Program-made: the position numbers and the translations under genes
In this document: positions 41,105 through 49,411 of the stretch, piece after piece
Numbering within the stretch: position 1 is the first letter of the stretch
Layout of the letters: every line of letters begins with the position of its first letter
Source: Selenomonas sp.
Lineage (GTDB): Bacteria > Bacillota > Negativicutes > Selenomonadales > Selenomonadaceae
DNA: 52,349 bases
Direction: 5' to 3'
Assembly (NCBI RefSeq): GCF_022771645.1
Contig: NZ_JALFCU010000114.1
Span: forward strand, 1 to 52,349
Notes under the pieces: model-generated
Database searches by the model: none
Told to the model about the DNA's origin: nothing
What the model saw: only the letters and a program-made list of their open reading frames with translations

Positions 41105-41930
41105 AACCATCGCGGCGTACGGTGACAAGCTGCTGTCGTATGACCTCAAGAAGCTCAACAGCAACCTCATTGACCCGATTAAGATGATTTTCGACAAGAA
41201 CGTTTACCGCGAGTCGTGGGAAGAGCTCATCAAGAGCGAGATTTTCCGCCAGCGTGACAAGGCGAGCAACAATGACATCGGTTATTTCCATCAACGCATC
41301 TTCCAATATTTCAAGGGGTGTCATGTGCCAGACAACGGTACCGAGGGCGGCTGGGACGTCATTTATGAGAATCCTGACGGCATCGCGCTGCCCGAAGGCG
41401 ATGTCGTTCATCGTGTTTATGTGGAAATGAAGAACAAGCACAATACGATGAACAGTTCGGCAGCCAGCAAAACATACATGAAGATGCAACACCAGCTTCT
41501 GTTCGACGATGATTGCGCGTGTTTCCTCGTCGAAGCCATCGCGAAGCGTTCGCAGAACATCAAGTGGGCGACGACCATCGACAAGCAAAAGATGTCGCAC
41601 AAGCATATCCGTCGCGTGAGCATCGACCAGTTCTACGCGCTCGTCACAGGCGAAAAAGATGCGTTCTATCAAATCTGCAAGGTGCTTCCGTCGGTCATCC
41701 AGTCCGTCATCACGTCAAGCACGGAAACAACGATTCCGAAAGATACCGCATATCAAGAGCTCGTCGCAATAGCACAGAAATTTGGCGGCGAGAACAATGA
41801 GCTCTCTATGGCCACGGCGATGTATCTGCTCGGGTTTTCAACCTATTGCGGTTTTCAACCGTCAACAGAAGCTTCGCTGAAAGATATCTATCAATTCGTT
41901 CGCGAGCATCGTGCGCAATATGGGGTATAA
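41049..41930 (+). CDS. Type II restriction endonuclease, Sau96I/Eco47II family
   Basis: The 293-residue protein follows the pattern of the Eco47II/Sau96I family: KLLSYDLKKLNSNLIDPIKM, EEIFRQRDK-like KSEIFRQRDKASNNDIGYFHQ, GGWDVIYENPDGIALP, YVEMKNKHNTMNSSAASKTY with the catalytic Glu-x-Lys, and IRRVSIDQFYALVTGEKDAFY. Characterised members cut GGNCC. TTGGAGG precedes the ATG at 41049, inside the methyltransferase gene. The reading frame is intact, so it is probably active. Confidence 0.85.
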   Translation: MHWNIQFIKESDFKHHVAETIAAYGDKLLSYDLKKLNSNLIDPIKMIFDKNVYRESWEELIKSEIFRQRDKASNNDIGYFHQRIFQYFKGCHVPDNGTEGGWDVIYENPDGIALPEGDVVHRVYVEMKNKHNTMNSSAASKTYMKMQHQLLFDDDCACFLVEAIAKRSQNIKWATTIDKQKMSHKHIRRVSIDQFYALVTGEKDAFYQICKVLPSVIQSVITSSTETTIPKDTAYQELVAIAQKFGGENNELSMATAMYLLGFSTYCGFQPSTEASLKDIYQFVREHRAQYGV

Positions 41931-41946
41931 CAGCTAAAAACAAAAT

Positions 41947-42000
41947 AATTTCTTGCACAATAAAAGCCGCAAATTTGCGGCTTTTATTGTGCAAGAAATT
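41947..42000. repeat. 54-bp perfect palindrome at the cassette edge
   Basis: Arms 41947-41973 and 41974-42000 pair over 27 bp without mismatch or loop. It follows the endonuclease stop by 16 nt, and the hsdM2 stub resumes just outside it. The RNA would form a terminator-like hairpin (GC-rich middle, A/T tails) for both directions. Confidence 0.95.
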
Positions 42001-42396
42001 CAAACGATTCCTCTTTATGATGTCTTTGGGCAGGCGGTCTTTGTTCGTCCATGCCGCATCGCCGAAGATGCCGGAAAGCTTCCTGGGGTTCGCTTGCTCG
42101 ATGGCTTGGAATGCATTCGTGAGCGCCGTGCCGATGTTTTTCGTGGCGTTGCGCACGTCGCTCCAGCGCGCGCCCTGCGGGATGTGGAAGAGGTGCGTCT
42201 CGTCCCAGTCCCGCGCCTCGGCACCGTATTCCGCTTCGGCGTGCGCGTTTTCTTCGTCGTAAACGTCGGAGAGGCGCTTCAGAAAGAGCAGCGGGAAAAT
42301 ATATTGCTTGTACGCGCCGGCGTCGATGCTCGTGCGCAGGAGCTCGGCCGAGCCCCAGAGGTATCGTTCGAGTTCGTCAATCGCGATTTTCGCCAA
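42001..42396 (-). pseudogene. N-terminal stub of a second HsdM subunit
   Basis: About 130 codons match the HsdM N-terminal domain: ELERYLWGSAELLRTSIDAG, KQYIFPLLFLKRLSDVYDEE, HIPQGARWSDVRNATKNIG, SGIFGDAAWTNKDRLPKDII. The TTG at 42396 is 8 nt after GGAGG and overlaps hsdM1 by 20 nt. Homology stops after DIIKR at the palindrome, so the catalytic domain is gone. Confidence 0.85.
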
Positions 42397-43900
42397 TGAG
42401 GTAGCCTCCTTCCGTGAGCAGTTCGCGCATACGGTCTTCGGCCATGCGGACGTCCTCGAGCGCTTTTTCGTATTCCGCGCGCACGAGCGCCGGGTCTTTG
42501 ACGGGGACGGGCTTGCGCTCGACGTAGCTGTTGACGGCGAGCGTGTCGCCTGCCGCGTGGATGTCATCGATGGTTACGATCTTGCAGCGCTCGATGACGT
42601 CCTCGTAATGCGTGTAGAGGTCGAAGACGGTCTGGATGTCTTGCTCGGTCATGGTGTTCTGTGCGCGCTCGGGCGTGTAGATGCTCGTCGCGTCGATCAT
42701 GCAGACCTTGCCGCAATGCTCGGGTTGCTTTCGGTTATTCAAAAAGAGGATGCAGGCCGAGACGCCGGCGTTGTAAAACAGGCCGCCGACGAGGCTGATG
42801 ACGCATTCGAGCAGGTCGCTTTCGATGAGCTTTTTGCGCATCTTCTGTTCGCGGCCGCCACGGAAAAGGACGCCTTGCGGCAGGACGACGGCAACTTTGC
42901 CGCGCTGCGGGTCCATGGAGGCGACCATGTGCTGGAGCCAGGCGAAATCGGCATTCGTGTCCGTCGGGCAGCCCCAGAGATTCCGGCCGTATTTGTCGCT
43001 TTCAAAGGCATCCGCGCCCCATTTTTTGAGCGAGAACGGTGGATTCGCGAGGACGGCGTTGAAGGTTTTGAGCCGTCCGTTTTCCGTGTAATTCGGCGAG
43101 CGCAGCGTGTCGCCCTGTGTGATCGTGACATCGGCGCCGACGCCCTCGCCGTGCAGGTAGACGTTCATGCGGGCGATGGCGGACGTCGAGAGGTTTTTTT
43201 CCTGCCCGTAGACCTTGCCGAACGACTGCCGCTTTTCGCCACCCATGTAGCGGAGCGATTCGATGAGCATCCCGCCGGTGCCGCAGGCGGGGTCGTAGAT
43301 GGAATCGCCCGGGCGCGGGTCGAGCAGCCAGACCATGAGCTTCACGATGCTGCGCGGCGTGAAGAACTCGCCAGCGTTTTTTTTCTGGAGGTCCGCGAAT
43401 TTTTTCAGCAGGTATTCGTAGGCGTCGCCCATGATGTCGGCAGGGTAGTCGCTATTACGGAGGCGATGCTCGGACATGTGCTCGATGAGGTCTTTGAGGC
43501 GCGCGTCGGTGAAGCGGTTTTTGTCCGCCCAGCTCGCGTCGTCGAAGCTCGTGAAGACGCCGCCGAGCGTGGCTTGGTTCGCCTGCTCGATGGCGAGCAT
43601 CGCTTTTGTCAGGCGGTCGCCGACGTCCTTCGTCGCATTGCGCACGTCGCTCCAATGGCAGCCGTCCGGGATGGCGAGGAGGTGCATTTCGGGGAACGAG
43701 GCATATTCCTTGTCGCCGCCGGATTCTGCGAGCGCGGCGTCGTATTCTTCATCCCAGTTGTCGGAAATGCGCTTGTAAAAAAGCAGCGGCGTGATGTAGG
43801 ACTTGTACTCGTCCTGATTGATCGGCCCGCGCATGATGTTGCAGGCCTCGAACAGCCATTGATAGAGCGCTTGGCTCGTGAGTTTCGTTTCGTTCGGCAA
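42377..43900 (-). CDS. hsdM: Type I restriction-modification methyltransferase subunit
   Basis: The 507-residue protein has the HsdM N-domain (YKSYITPLLFYKRISDNWDEE), the SAM motif DPACGTGGML, the adenine-methyltransferase motif LANPPFS and the usual C-terminal helices; it looks intact. It would methylate adenine only with an HsdS partner, and hsdS here is reduced to a stub. GAGG lies 8 nt before the TTG at 43900; a TTG six codons upstream overlaps that site and is unlikely. It is driven by the duplicated mqnE-type promoter. Confidence 0.9.
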   Translation of the reverse strand: MPNETKLTSQALYQWLFEACNIMRGPINQDEYKSYITPLLFYKRISDNWDEEYDAALAESGGDKEYASFPEMHLLAIPDGCHWSDVRNATKDVGDRLTKAMLAIEQANQATLGGVFTSFDDASWADKNRFTDARLKDLIEHMSEHRLRNSDYPADIMGDAYEYLLKKFADLQKKNAGEFFTPRSIVKLMVWLLDPRPGDSIYDPACGTGGMLIESLRYMGGEKRQSFGKVYGQEKNLSTSAIARMNVYLHGEGVGADVTITQGDTLRSPNYTENGRLKTFNAVLANPPFSLKKWGADAFESDKYGRNLWGCPTDTNADFAWLQHMVASMDPQRGKVAVVLPQGVLFRGGREQKMRKKLIESDLLECVISLVGGLFYNAGVSACILFLNNRKQPEHCGKVCMIDATSIYTPERAQNTMTEQDIQTVFDLYTHYEDVIERCKIVTIDDIHAAGDTLAVNSYVERKPVPVKDPALVRAEYEKALEDVRMAEDRMRELLTEGGYLIGENRD

Positions 43901-43934
43901 TGTTTTTTCCTCTTGCAACGACGTTTTTTCTTCG

Positions 43935-43979
43935 TTTCATTATATTTTTCTGTCCAAAAAACGTCAACGCATTTCCCGC
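43935..43979 (-). repeat. 45-bp direct repeat, right copy (contains the hsdM promoter)
   Basis: It matches 36224-36268 at 39 of 45 positions, same orientation. The last 21 bases, covering the -35 box and upstream, are identical. Confidence 0.9.
43939..43967 (-). promoter_or_regulatory. hsdM promoter
   Basis: TTGACG (43962-43967) and TATAAT (43939-43944), spacer 17 nt; same boxes as the mqnE promoter. Confidence 0.85.
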
Positions 43980-43999
43980 GCCTCTTTTCATGGTATAAT
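43971..43999 (+). promoter_or_regulatory. tex promoter
   Basis: Extended -10 TGGTATAAT (43991-43999) with a weak -35 (ATTTCC) at 17 nt. Confidence 0.6.
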
Positions 44000-44039
44000 G
44001 GGATTTATCACAGTTTACGAAATACAGGAGACAGATTTC

Positions 44040-46316
44040 ATGCAAGCGAAAGAGATCGACAACATTATCGCGCGCGAGCTCGGCGTGCGGCGCGAGCAGG
44101 TCACGAAAGCCATCGAACTGCTCGACGCCGGCAACACGGTGCCGTTCATCGCGCGTTACCGCAAAGAGGCGACGGGCGCGCTCGAGGACGAGCAGCTGCG
44201 CACGCTCGCGGAGCGGCTCACATATCTGCGCGGCCTCGTGAAACGGCAGGAGGACATCTGCGCGAGCATCGCGGCGCAGGGCAAGCTCACGCCGGAGCTG
44301 CAAGCGGCCATCGACGGTGCGACGAAATTGCAAGAGCTCGAAGACCTGTATCTTCCCTACAAGCAGAAACGCCGCACGCGCGCACAGATGGCACGCGAAA
44401 AAGGATTGCAGCCGCTCGCCGATGCGATGATGGCGCAGAAAGAAACGCAAGGCACAGCGCTCGCGTATGCGGAAACGTTCCTCGCGGACGCGTGCGCCAA
44501 CGCATCGGATGCGACGGACGATGGCGCGACGACGTTCCCCATCCCCGAGGGCCTCACGGCCGAGGACGCGCTCGCAGGTGCGCGCGACATCGTCGCGGAA
44601 GTGGTCAGCGAGGACGCGAAGCTCCGCCAGCAGCTGCGCAAATCGCTGTGGCAGACGGGCGTGCTGAAGACGGAGCTCACCCCCGCCAAAGACGGCAAGC
44701 AGCCCGAGGACGCGCAGACGTTCCTCATGTACGCGGACTACAGCGAGCCGATCCGCACGCTGCCGTCGCACCGCGTGCTCGCGATCAACCGCGGCGAGAA
44801 GAAAGGCTGCCTGCGCGTCAAGGTCGACTTCGACCACGAGGCCGCCGTCGACCGGATGTTCGCACACGTCTTCCGTCACACATGCATCTTCACGGACGAG
44901 CTCCGCGCCGCGCTCGAGGACGGCGAGAACCGCCTGCTCTTCCCCGCGCTCGAGCGCGAGGTGCGCGCGCAGCTGACGGAGAACGCCGAGGCGCAGGCCA
45001 TCCACGTGTTCGGCGTGAACCTGCGGCAGCTGCTCCTCCAGGCGCCGCTCGGCGGCCATGTCGTCATGGGGCTCGATCCCGGCTACCGCACGGGCTGCAA
45101 GATGGCCGTCGTCGATGCGACGGGGCGCGTCGTCGACCACGGCGTGCTGCAAGTCACGAAGAGCGACGCCGAGCGCGAAACATCCGCGAAGACCGTCCTC
45201 GCCCTCATCAAGAAGCACCATGTCACGCTGCTCTCCATCGGCAACGGAACGGCGAGCTACGAGACGGAGCAGTTCGCCGCGAACCTCATCGCCGAGCATC
45301 ACCTGACGGACGTCCATTACCTCATCACGAACGAGGCCGGCGCGTCCGTCTACTCCGCGTCGAAGCTCGCGAAGGAAGAGCTCCCCGACTACGACGTGAC
45401 GATTCGCGGCGCCGTCTCCATCGCGCGCCGCGTGCAGGACCCGCTCGCCGAACTCGTGAAGATCGACCCGCAGGCCATCGGTGTCGGCCAGTACCAGCAC
45501 GACGTGAACCAGAAGGCGCTCGGCGAGGCGCTCGACGCCGTCATCGAGGCCGCCGTCAACCACGTCGGCGTCGACCTCAACACGGCAAGCCCCGCACTGC
45601 TCGCGCACATCGCGGGCATCACGGCCGCGACGGCAAAGAACATCGTCGCCTGGCGCGACGCAAATGGCCGCTTTGATGGCCGCCGCCAATTGCTCAAAGT
45701 CCCGCGCCTCGGCCCGGCCGCCTTCACGCAGTGCGCCGGCTTCCTGCGCATCCACGGCGGCACGTCGCCGCTCGACGACACGCCCGTGCATCCGGAGTCG
45801 TACGCGCTCGCGGAAAAAATTCTCGCAAAGCTCGGTTTTTCGCTCGACGATCTGACAAAAAAAGACGAGCTCGACCTGCTCGCCGCGAAACGCAAACTCT
45901 TGACGAAAGAAAAAGAAGCCGCGCTCGCAAAAGAACTCGGCGCCGGCCTGCCGACGGTGCACGACATCCTCGACGCGCTCGTCGCGCCGGGCCGCGATCC
46001 GCGCGAGGACCTGCCCGCGCCGCTAACGCGCCAGGCCATTGTGAAGCTCTCCGACATCCAGCCCGGCACGATCCTCCGGGGCACGGTGCGCAACATCACG
46101 GACTTCGGCGCATTCGTCGACATCGGCATCAAGACGGCCGGCCTCATCCACATTTCGCAGCTCGCGAAACGCCGCGTCAAACATCCGCTCGACGTCGTCT
46201 CCATCGGCGACATCCTGAACGTCAAAGTCCTCTCCGTCGACGAGCAACGCGGCCGCATCGGCCTCACGCTGAAAGGCGTGCCGCAGGACGGAACGGGAAA
46301 GGAGGTGCGGGCATGA
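44040..46316 (+). CDS. tex: Tex-family RNA-binding transcription accessory protein
   Basis: The 758-residue protein has the helical N-domain (VTKAIELLDAGNTVPFIARYRKE), the YqgF-like domain (VMGLDPGYRTGCKMAVVD), helix-hairpin-helix segments (LNTASPALLAHIAGI) and a C-terminal S1 domain (GTVRNITDFGAFVDIGI). It binds nucleic acids and aids transcription. CAGGAG lies 9 nt before the ATG at 44040. It is coupled by ATGA overlap to the cobT-like gene, an unusual partner. Confidence 0.93.
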   Translation: MQAKEIDNIIARELGVRREQVTKAIELLDAGNTVPFIARYRKEATGALEDEQLRTLAERLTYLRGLVKRQEDICASIAAQGKLTPELQAAIDGATKLQELEDLYLPYKQKRRTRAQMAREKGLQPLADAMMAQKETQGTALAYAETFLADACANASDATDDGATTFPIPEGLTAEDALAGARDIVAEVVSEDAKLRQQLRKSLWQTGVLKTELTPAKDGKQPEDAQTFLMYADYSEPIRTLPSHRVLAINRGEKKGCLRVKVDFDHEAAVDRMFAHVFRHTCIFTDELRAALEDGENRLLFPALEREVRAQLTENAEAQAIHVFGVNLRQLLLQAPLGGHVVMGLDPGYRTGCKMAVVDATGRVVDHGVLQVTKSDAERETSAKTVLALIKKHHVTLLSIGNGTASYETEQFAANLIAEHHLTDVHYLITNEAGASVYSASKLAKEELPDYDVTIRGAVSIARRVQDPLAELVKIDPQAIGVGQYQHDVNQKALGEALDAVIEAAVNHVGVDLNTASPALLAHIAGITAATAKNIVAWRDANGRFDGRRQLLKVPRLGPAAFTQCAGFLRIHGGTSPLDDTPVHPESYALAEKILAKLGFSLDDLTKKDELDLLAAKRKLLTKEKEAALAKELGAGLPTVHDILDALVAPGRDPREDLPAPLTRQAIVKLSDIQPGTILRGTVRNITDFGAFVDIGIKTAGLIHISQLAKRRVKHPLDVVSIGDILNVKVLSVDEQRGRIGLTLKGVPQDGTGKEVRA

Positions 46317-48202
46317 GCCTGCTCGAAGACACCCTCGCGCGCATCAAGCCCGCAGATGACATCGAGGCGATGCTCGTCGCAGAAGAACTGGACGAATTTT
46401 TCCCTGCCCGGCACGCGAGTGCCATCCGCTCGCTCATGATGCGCTATATACGCGCCACAGGCGAATCAGACCCCTGGTCGCTGAAGCCCTGCACGATCAT
46501 CTGCTGCGCCGACCATGGCGTCGCGGCGCAGGGCGTCAGCGCCTACCCGCCGGAGACGACGGTGCAGATGACGGCGAACTACCTCATCGCTCAGGGCGCG
46601 GCGGCAAACGCGTTCGCCACGTTCGCGCACTCGGACCTGCTCGTCGTCGACATGGGCATCGCGGCCGACACGAGCGCCATCCCCGGCCTCGTGCGTCAGT
46701 ACCGCATCGCGCCCGGCACGCGCGACATGACGCAGGGCGCGGCCATGACGCGCGCGCAGGCGCGCGCCGCCGTCGAGACGGGCATCAAGCTCGCGGACGC
46801 CATCGCCGCGCAGGGCTACAACTGCTTCCTGCCCGGCGAAATGGGCATCTCGAACACGACGGCTTCGGCGTGCATCGCCGCGACGCTCTGCGGCCTGACC
46901 GCGGAGCAGGCGACGGGGCGCGGCACGAACATCTCGGACGAGCGTTTGCAGAAAAAAATCAGCGTCGTCAAAATGGCTCTGCTCGTCAACCAGCCGGACG
47001 CAAGCGACGGCCTCGACGTGCTCGCGAAAGTCGGCGGCTTCGAGCTTGGCGCGATTGCCGGGCTCATGCTCGGCGCGGCGGCGAACCACGCCGTGACGAT
47101 CCTCGACGCGTTCAACTCCAGCGCGGCCGCGCTCATCGCGCAGGCGCTCGCACCCGCCGTCACGGACTACCTGCTGCCGTCGCACCAGGGCGGCGAGCGC
47201 GCGCACGGCGCGGCACTCGCGAAGCTCGGCCTCACGCCGCACCTGTTCCTCGACATCAAGCTCGGCGAAGCGTGCGGCTCGTCCATCACGGCGCGCTTCC
47301 TCGCGCTCGGCCTCGCAGAACTCGACGCGCTCCACGCCGAGAACGGCGACAAGGACATCGACGCCAACCTTTACCTCGAACGCATGCCGGCGGCGGCACA
47401 CAGCGTCACGGACCGCACGTTCAACTTTTACCTCAAGACGATGCCCGACCTCGACAAGAACGCCATGCGCGCGTGCCAGACGCGGCTCGACCACCTCGCG
47501 AAGCCGCTGTACAGCCTCGGCCACCTCGAGAGCATCGCGACGGAGGCCGCCGGCATCGCGTGCGAGGAACGGCCGGAGTTCGACCTGGCTACGCTACTGC
47601 TCTTTTCGACGCACAAGGAGACGGAGCCCGCGCAGCGCATCCTTTCCGCCGCGTCGCGCACGATTCCGATGGCCGTGACCGTCGGCCGTCTGCGCATGGG
47701 GCTGCCGCCGACAGCCGCGTTCGACTTCGGCCGCAACACGGCGGAGGACCTCGCGTTCGAGACGTCGGTCATCGGCCTCGGCCTGACGGACGATGCCAGC
47801 GCGCGCCTCGCCGCCGCGCTCCTGACGGACGACGGCGACCTGCGCTATCCTGCGGACGAATTCCTCGCGCACGTGCCGGAGGACTTGCAGCTCTCTGTCT
47901 CCGCGCTCATCGGCGCGATCATCGCGGCAGCGCACAACAGCAGCCTCATCCTGCCGTCCGACAACGCGACGGAGCTCGTCACGCGCTACGTCGAAGAGCT
48001 CGCGCCGAGCGTCCGTCCGTACATCCTCCACCTCGAAGGCACGCTGACGTCGCTCGGCGACACGCTCCCGGGCATCACGGCCTGCGCCGGCGCGCTCATC
48101 GTCGAGGCCGCACTCGCCATGCTGAACCACATGAAGACGTTCGAAGAAACAAAAGTGGCCATCGCGAACGATGGCCCGGGAGCAGAAAAACAGAAACGTT
48201 AA
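46313..48202 (+). CDS. cobT: CobT-like phosphoribosyltransferase with a fused C-terminal domain
   Basis: The protein has 629 residues where CobT has about 350. Residues 1-350 are a complete CobT: ADHGVAAQGVSAYP, PGEMGISNTT (174-183), SHQGGERAHGA, and the catalytic Glu in KLGEACGSS (Glu319). It activates the lower base of cobamides. Residues about 375-620 look like a degenerate second CobT-type domain (GAIIAAAHNSSLILPSDNAT, LAPSVRPYILHLEG, GITACAGALIVEAAL) without the catalytic Glu. ATGA overlap couples it to tex; htpX follows at 39 nt. Confidence 0.85.
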   Translation: MSLLEDTLARIKPADDIEAMLVAEELDEFFPARHASAIRSLMMRYIRATGESDPWSLKPCTIICCADHGVAAQGVSAYPPETTVQMTANYLIAQGAAANAFATFAHSDLLVVDMGIAADTSAIPGLVRQYRIAPGTRDMTQGAAMTRAQARAAVETGIKLADAIAAQGYNCFLPGEMGISNTTASACIAATLCGLTAEQATGRGTNISDERLQKKISVVKMALLVNQPDASDGLDVLAKVGGFELGAIAGLMLGAAANHAVTILDAFNSSAAALIAQALAPAVTDYLLPSHQGGERAHGAALAKLGLTPHLFLDIKLGEACGSSITARFLALGLAELDALHAENGDKDIDANLYLERMPAAAHSVTDRTFNFYLKTMPDLDKNAMRACQTRLDHLAKPLYSLGHLESIATEAAGIACEERPEFDLATLLLFSTHKETEPAQRILSAASRTIPMAVTVGRLRMGLPPTAAFDFGRNTAEDLAFETSVIGLGLTDDASARLAAALLTDDGDLRYPADEFLAHVPEDLQLSVSALIGAIIAAAHNSSLILPSDNATELVTRYVEELAPSVRPYILHLEGTLTSLGDTLPGITACAGALIVEAALAMLNHMKTFEETKVAIANDGPGAEKQKR

Positions 48203-48241
48203 CATGCCAGGCGGCAAACGCCGCAGAAAGAAGGTGTCCAG

Positions 48242-49078
48242 ATGAATCTATTCAAAACCATCGTCCTGATGGCGCTGCTGTCAGGCCTCATGATCGCCGT
48301 CGGCGGCGCGGCCGGCGGGCCGCGGTGGGCGACGGTGATGCTCATCGCATCGCTCGCCGTCGACGGCTTTGCCTACTGGTTCAGCGCGTCGATCGTGCTC
48401 CGCATGTACCACGCGCAGGAAGTGACGCGCGAGGAGGCGCCGGAGCTCTACGACATCGTCGAAGGGCTCGCGAAACGCGCGGAGCTCCCGATGCCGCGTG
48501 TCGCCATCATCGAAAGCGACATGCCGAACGCGTTCGCGACGGGGCGCAATCCCTCACACGCCGTCGTCGCCGCGACGACGCGGTTGCTGGACATCCTCGA
48601 CCATGACGAGCTCGCCGGCGTCCTCGCGCATGAAATGACGCACGTGAAGCACCGCGACATCCTGACGGCGAGCATCGCAGCGGCGATGGCGAGCGTCATC
48701 TCGTGGAGTGCGCAGATCGCGTTCTTCTTCAGCGGGCGCGATAACGACAACGGACTCAAGAACCTCGCCGTCATGCTCGTCGCGCCGGTCGCCGCCGCAC
48801 TCATCCAGATGGCGGTCTCGCGGAGCTGCGAATACGCCGCTGACGAAGGCGGCGGCGAGCTCACCGGCAACCCGCTCGCGCTCGCCCGCGCGCTCCAAAA
48901 ACTCGACGACAGCGTCCGCCACGCAGAGCCGCCCGAAGAAGCGACGCCCGCGACAGCGCACATGTTCATCGTCAACCCCTTTGCCGGCGTCAAATCAAAA
49001 CTCACGCGCCTCTACGCCACGCACCCGGCGACAGAAGACCGGATTGCAAAGCTCGAAGCGATGGCGCGGGAGGGGTGA
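48242..49078 (+). CDS. htpX: HtpX-type membrane M48 zinc protease
   Basis: Membrane protein quality-control protease of 278 residues. Two N-terminal helices (FKTIVLMALLSGLMIAV; TVMLIASLAVDGFAYW) are followed by the zinc site LAHEMTH (His130, Glu131, His134), two more helices, and the third-ligand Glu in CEYAADEGG. AAGGTG precedes the ATG. It closes the tex operon. Confidence 0.93.
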   Translation: MNLFKTIVLMALLSGLMIAVGGAAGGPRWATVMLIASLAVDGFAYWFSASIVLRMYHAQEVTREEAPELYDIVEGLAKRAELPMPRVAIIESDMPNAFATGRNPSHAVVAATTRLLDILDHDELAGVLAHEMTHVKHRDILTASIAAAMASVISWSAQIAFFFSGRDNDNGLKNLAVMLVAPVAAALIQMAVSRSCEYAADEGGGELTGNPLALARALQKLDDSVRHAEPPEEATPATAHMFIVNPFAGVKSKLTRLYATHPATEDRIAKLEAMAREG

Positions 49079-49140
49079 CAGGCGGGTGCAGTTGCTAAAA
49101 GAATCTATTTGTATCTATTGCCGAACGTAGCTTCTACCGA

Positions 49141-49199
49141 AGCCTCTCCCCACGGGAGAGGTGCCGAGCGAATGCGAGGCGGAGAGGGTGGCGAAGGTA
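49141..49199 (+). repeat. Dispersed repeat, type B, copy 7
   Basis: CCTCTCCCC-AC-GGGAGAGG, GCCGAGCGAATGCGAGGC, GGAGAGGGTGGCGAAGGTA. It faces copy 8 in inverted orientation. Confidence 0.8.
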
Positions 49200-49217
49200 C
49201 AATAAAACTTTTCATAA

Positions 49218-49263
49218 AAAATTAGCGTCGAAGGAAGCAAAAAATTCCTTCGACGCTAATTTT
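49218..49263. terminator. Bidirectional terminator between htpX and the broken GGDEF/PAS gene
   Basis: Perfect 19-bp arms (49218-49236 with 49245-49263), A-rich 8-nt loop, T-runs both ways. The 333-nt gap 49079-49411 holds this and repeat copies 7 and 8 only. Confidence 0.85.
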
Positions 49264-49282
49264 ATTGTATATGAAGTTTCTT

Positions 49283-49341
49283 CCTACCTCCGACACCCTT
49301 TCCACCGCTGACGCGGTCCCCCTTCCCCGAAGGGGAAGGCT
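49283..49341 (-). repeat. Dispersed repeat, type A, copy 8
   Basis: CTACCTCCGACACCCTTTCC, ACCGC/GCGGT, CCTTCCCC-GA-AGGGGAAGG; GCAACGGATG follows. Confidence 0.85.
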
Positions 49342-49411
49342 GCTATAGATGCGACGTTCGCAACGGATGTTTGTGCAAACAGTCAAGTGACGTCAACGAT
49401 GCCTTTCGTAT

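Larger units (their letters stand above)
39936..42000 (+). mobile_element. Type II RM cassette inserted in the type I locus
   Basis: A 2.07-kb unit with its own promoter, methyltransferase, endonuclease and flanking palindrome. It is bounded by the hsdS stub on the left and the hsdM2 stub on the right, both minus strand, while the cassette is plus strand. It is visibly less GC-rich than its surroundings. Confidence 0.7.
36224..43979. mobile_element. Restriction-modification island bounded by 45-bp direct repeats
   Basis: Everything between the two promoter-containing repeats is restriction-modification or nuclease DNA: broken hsdR, an Rpn nuclease, an hsdS tail, a type II RM cassette, an hsdM2 stub and hsdM1. 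Outside lie mqnE (left) and tex (right). No integrase or transposase is seen, so homologous or illegitimate recombination is as likely as a dedicated mobile element. Confidence 0.55.
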
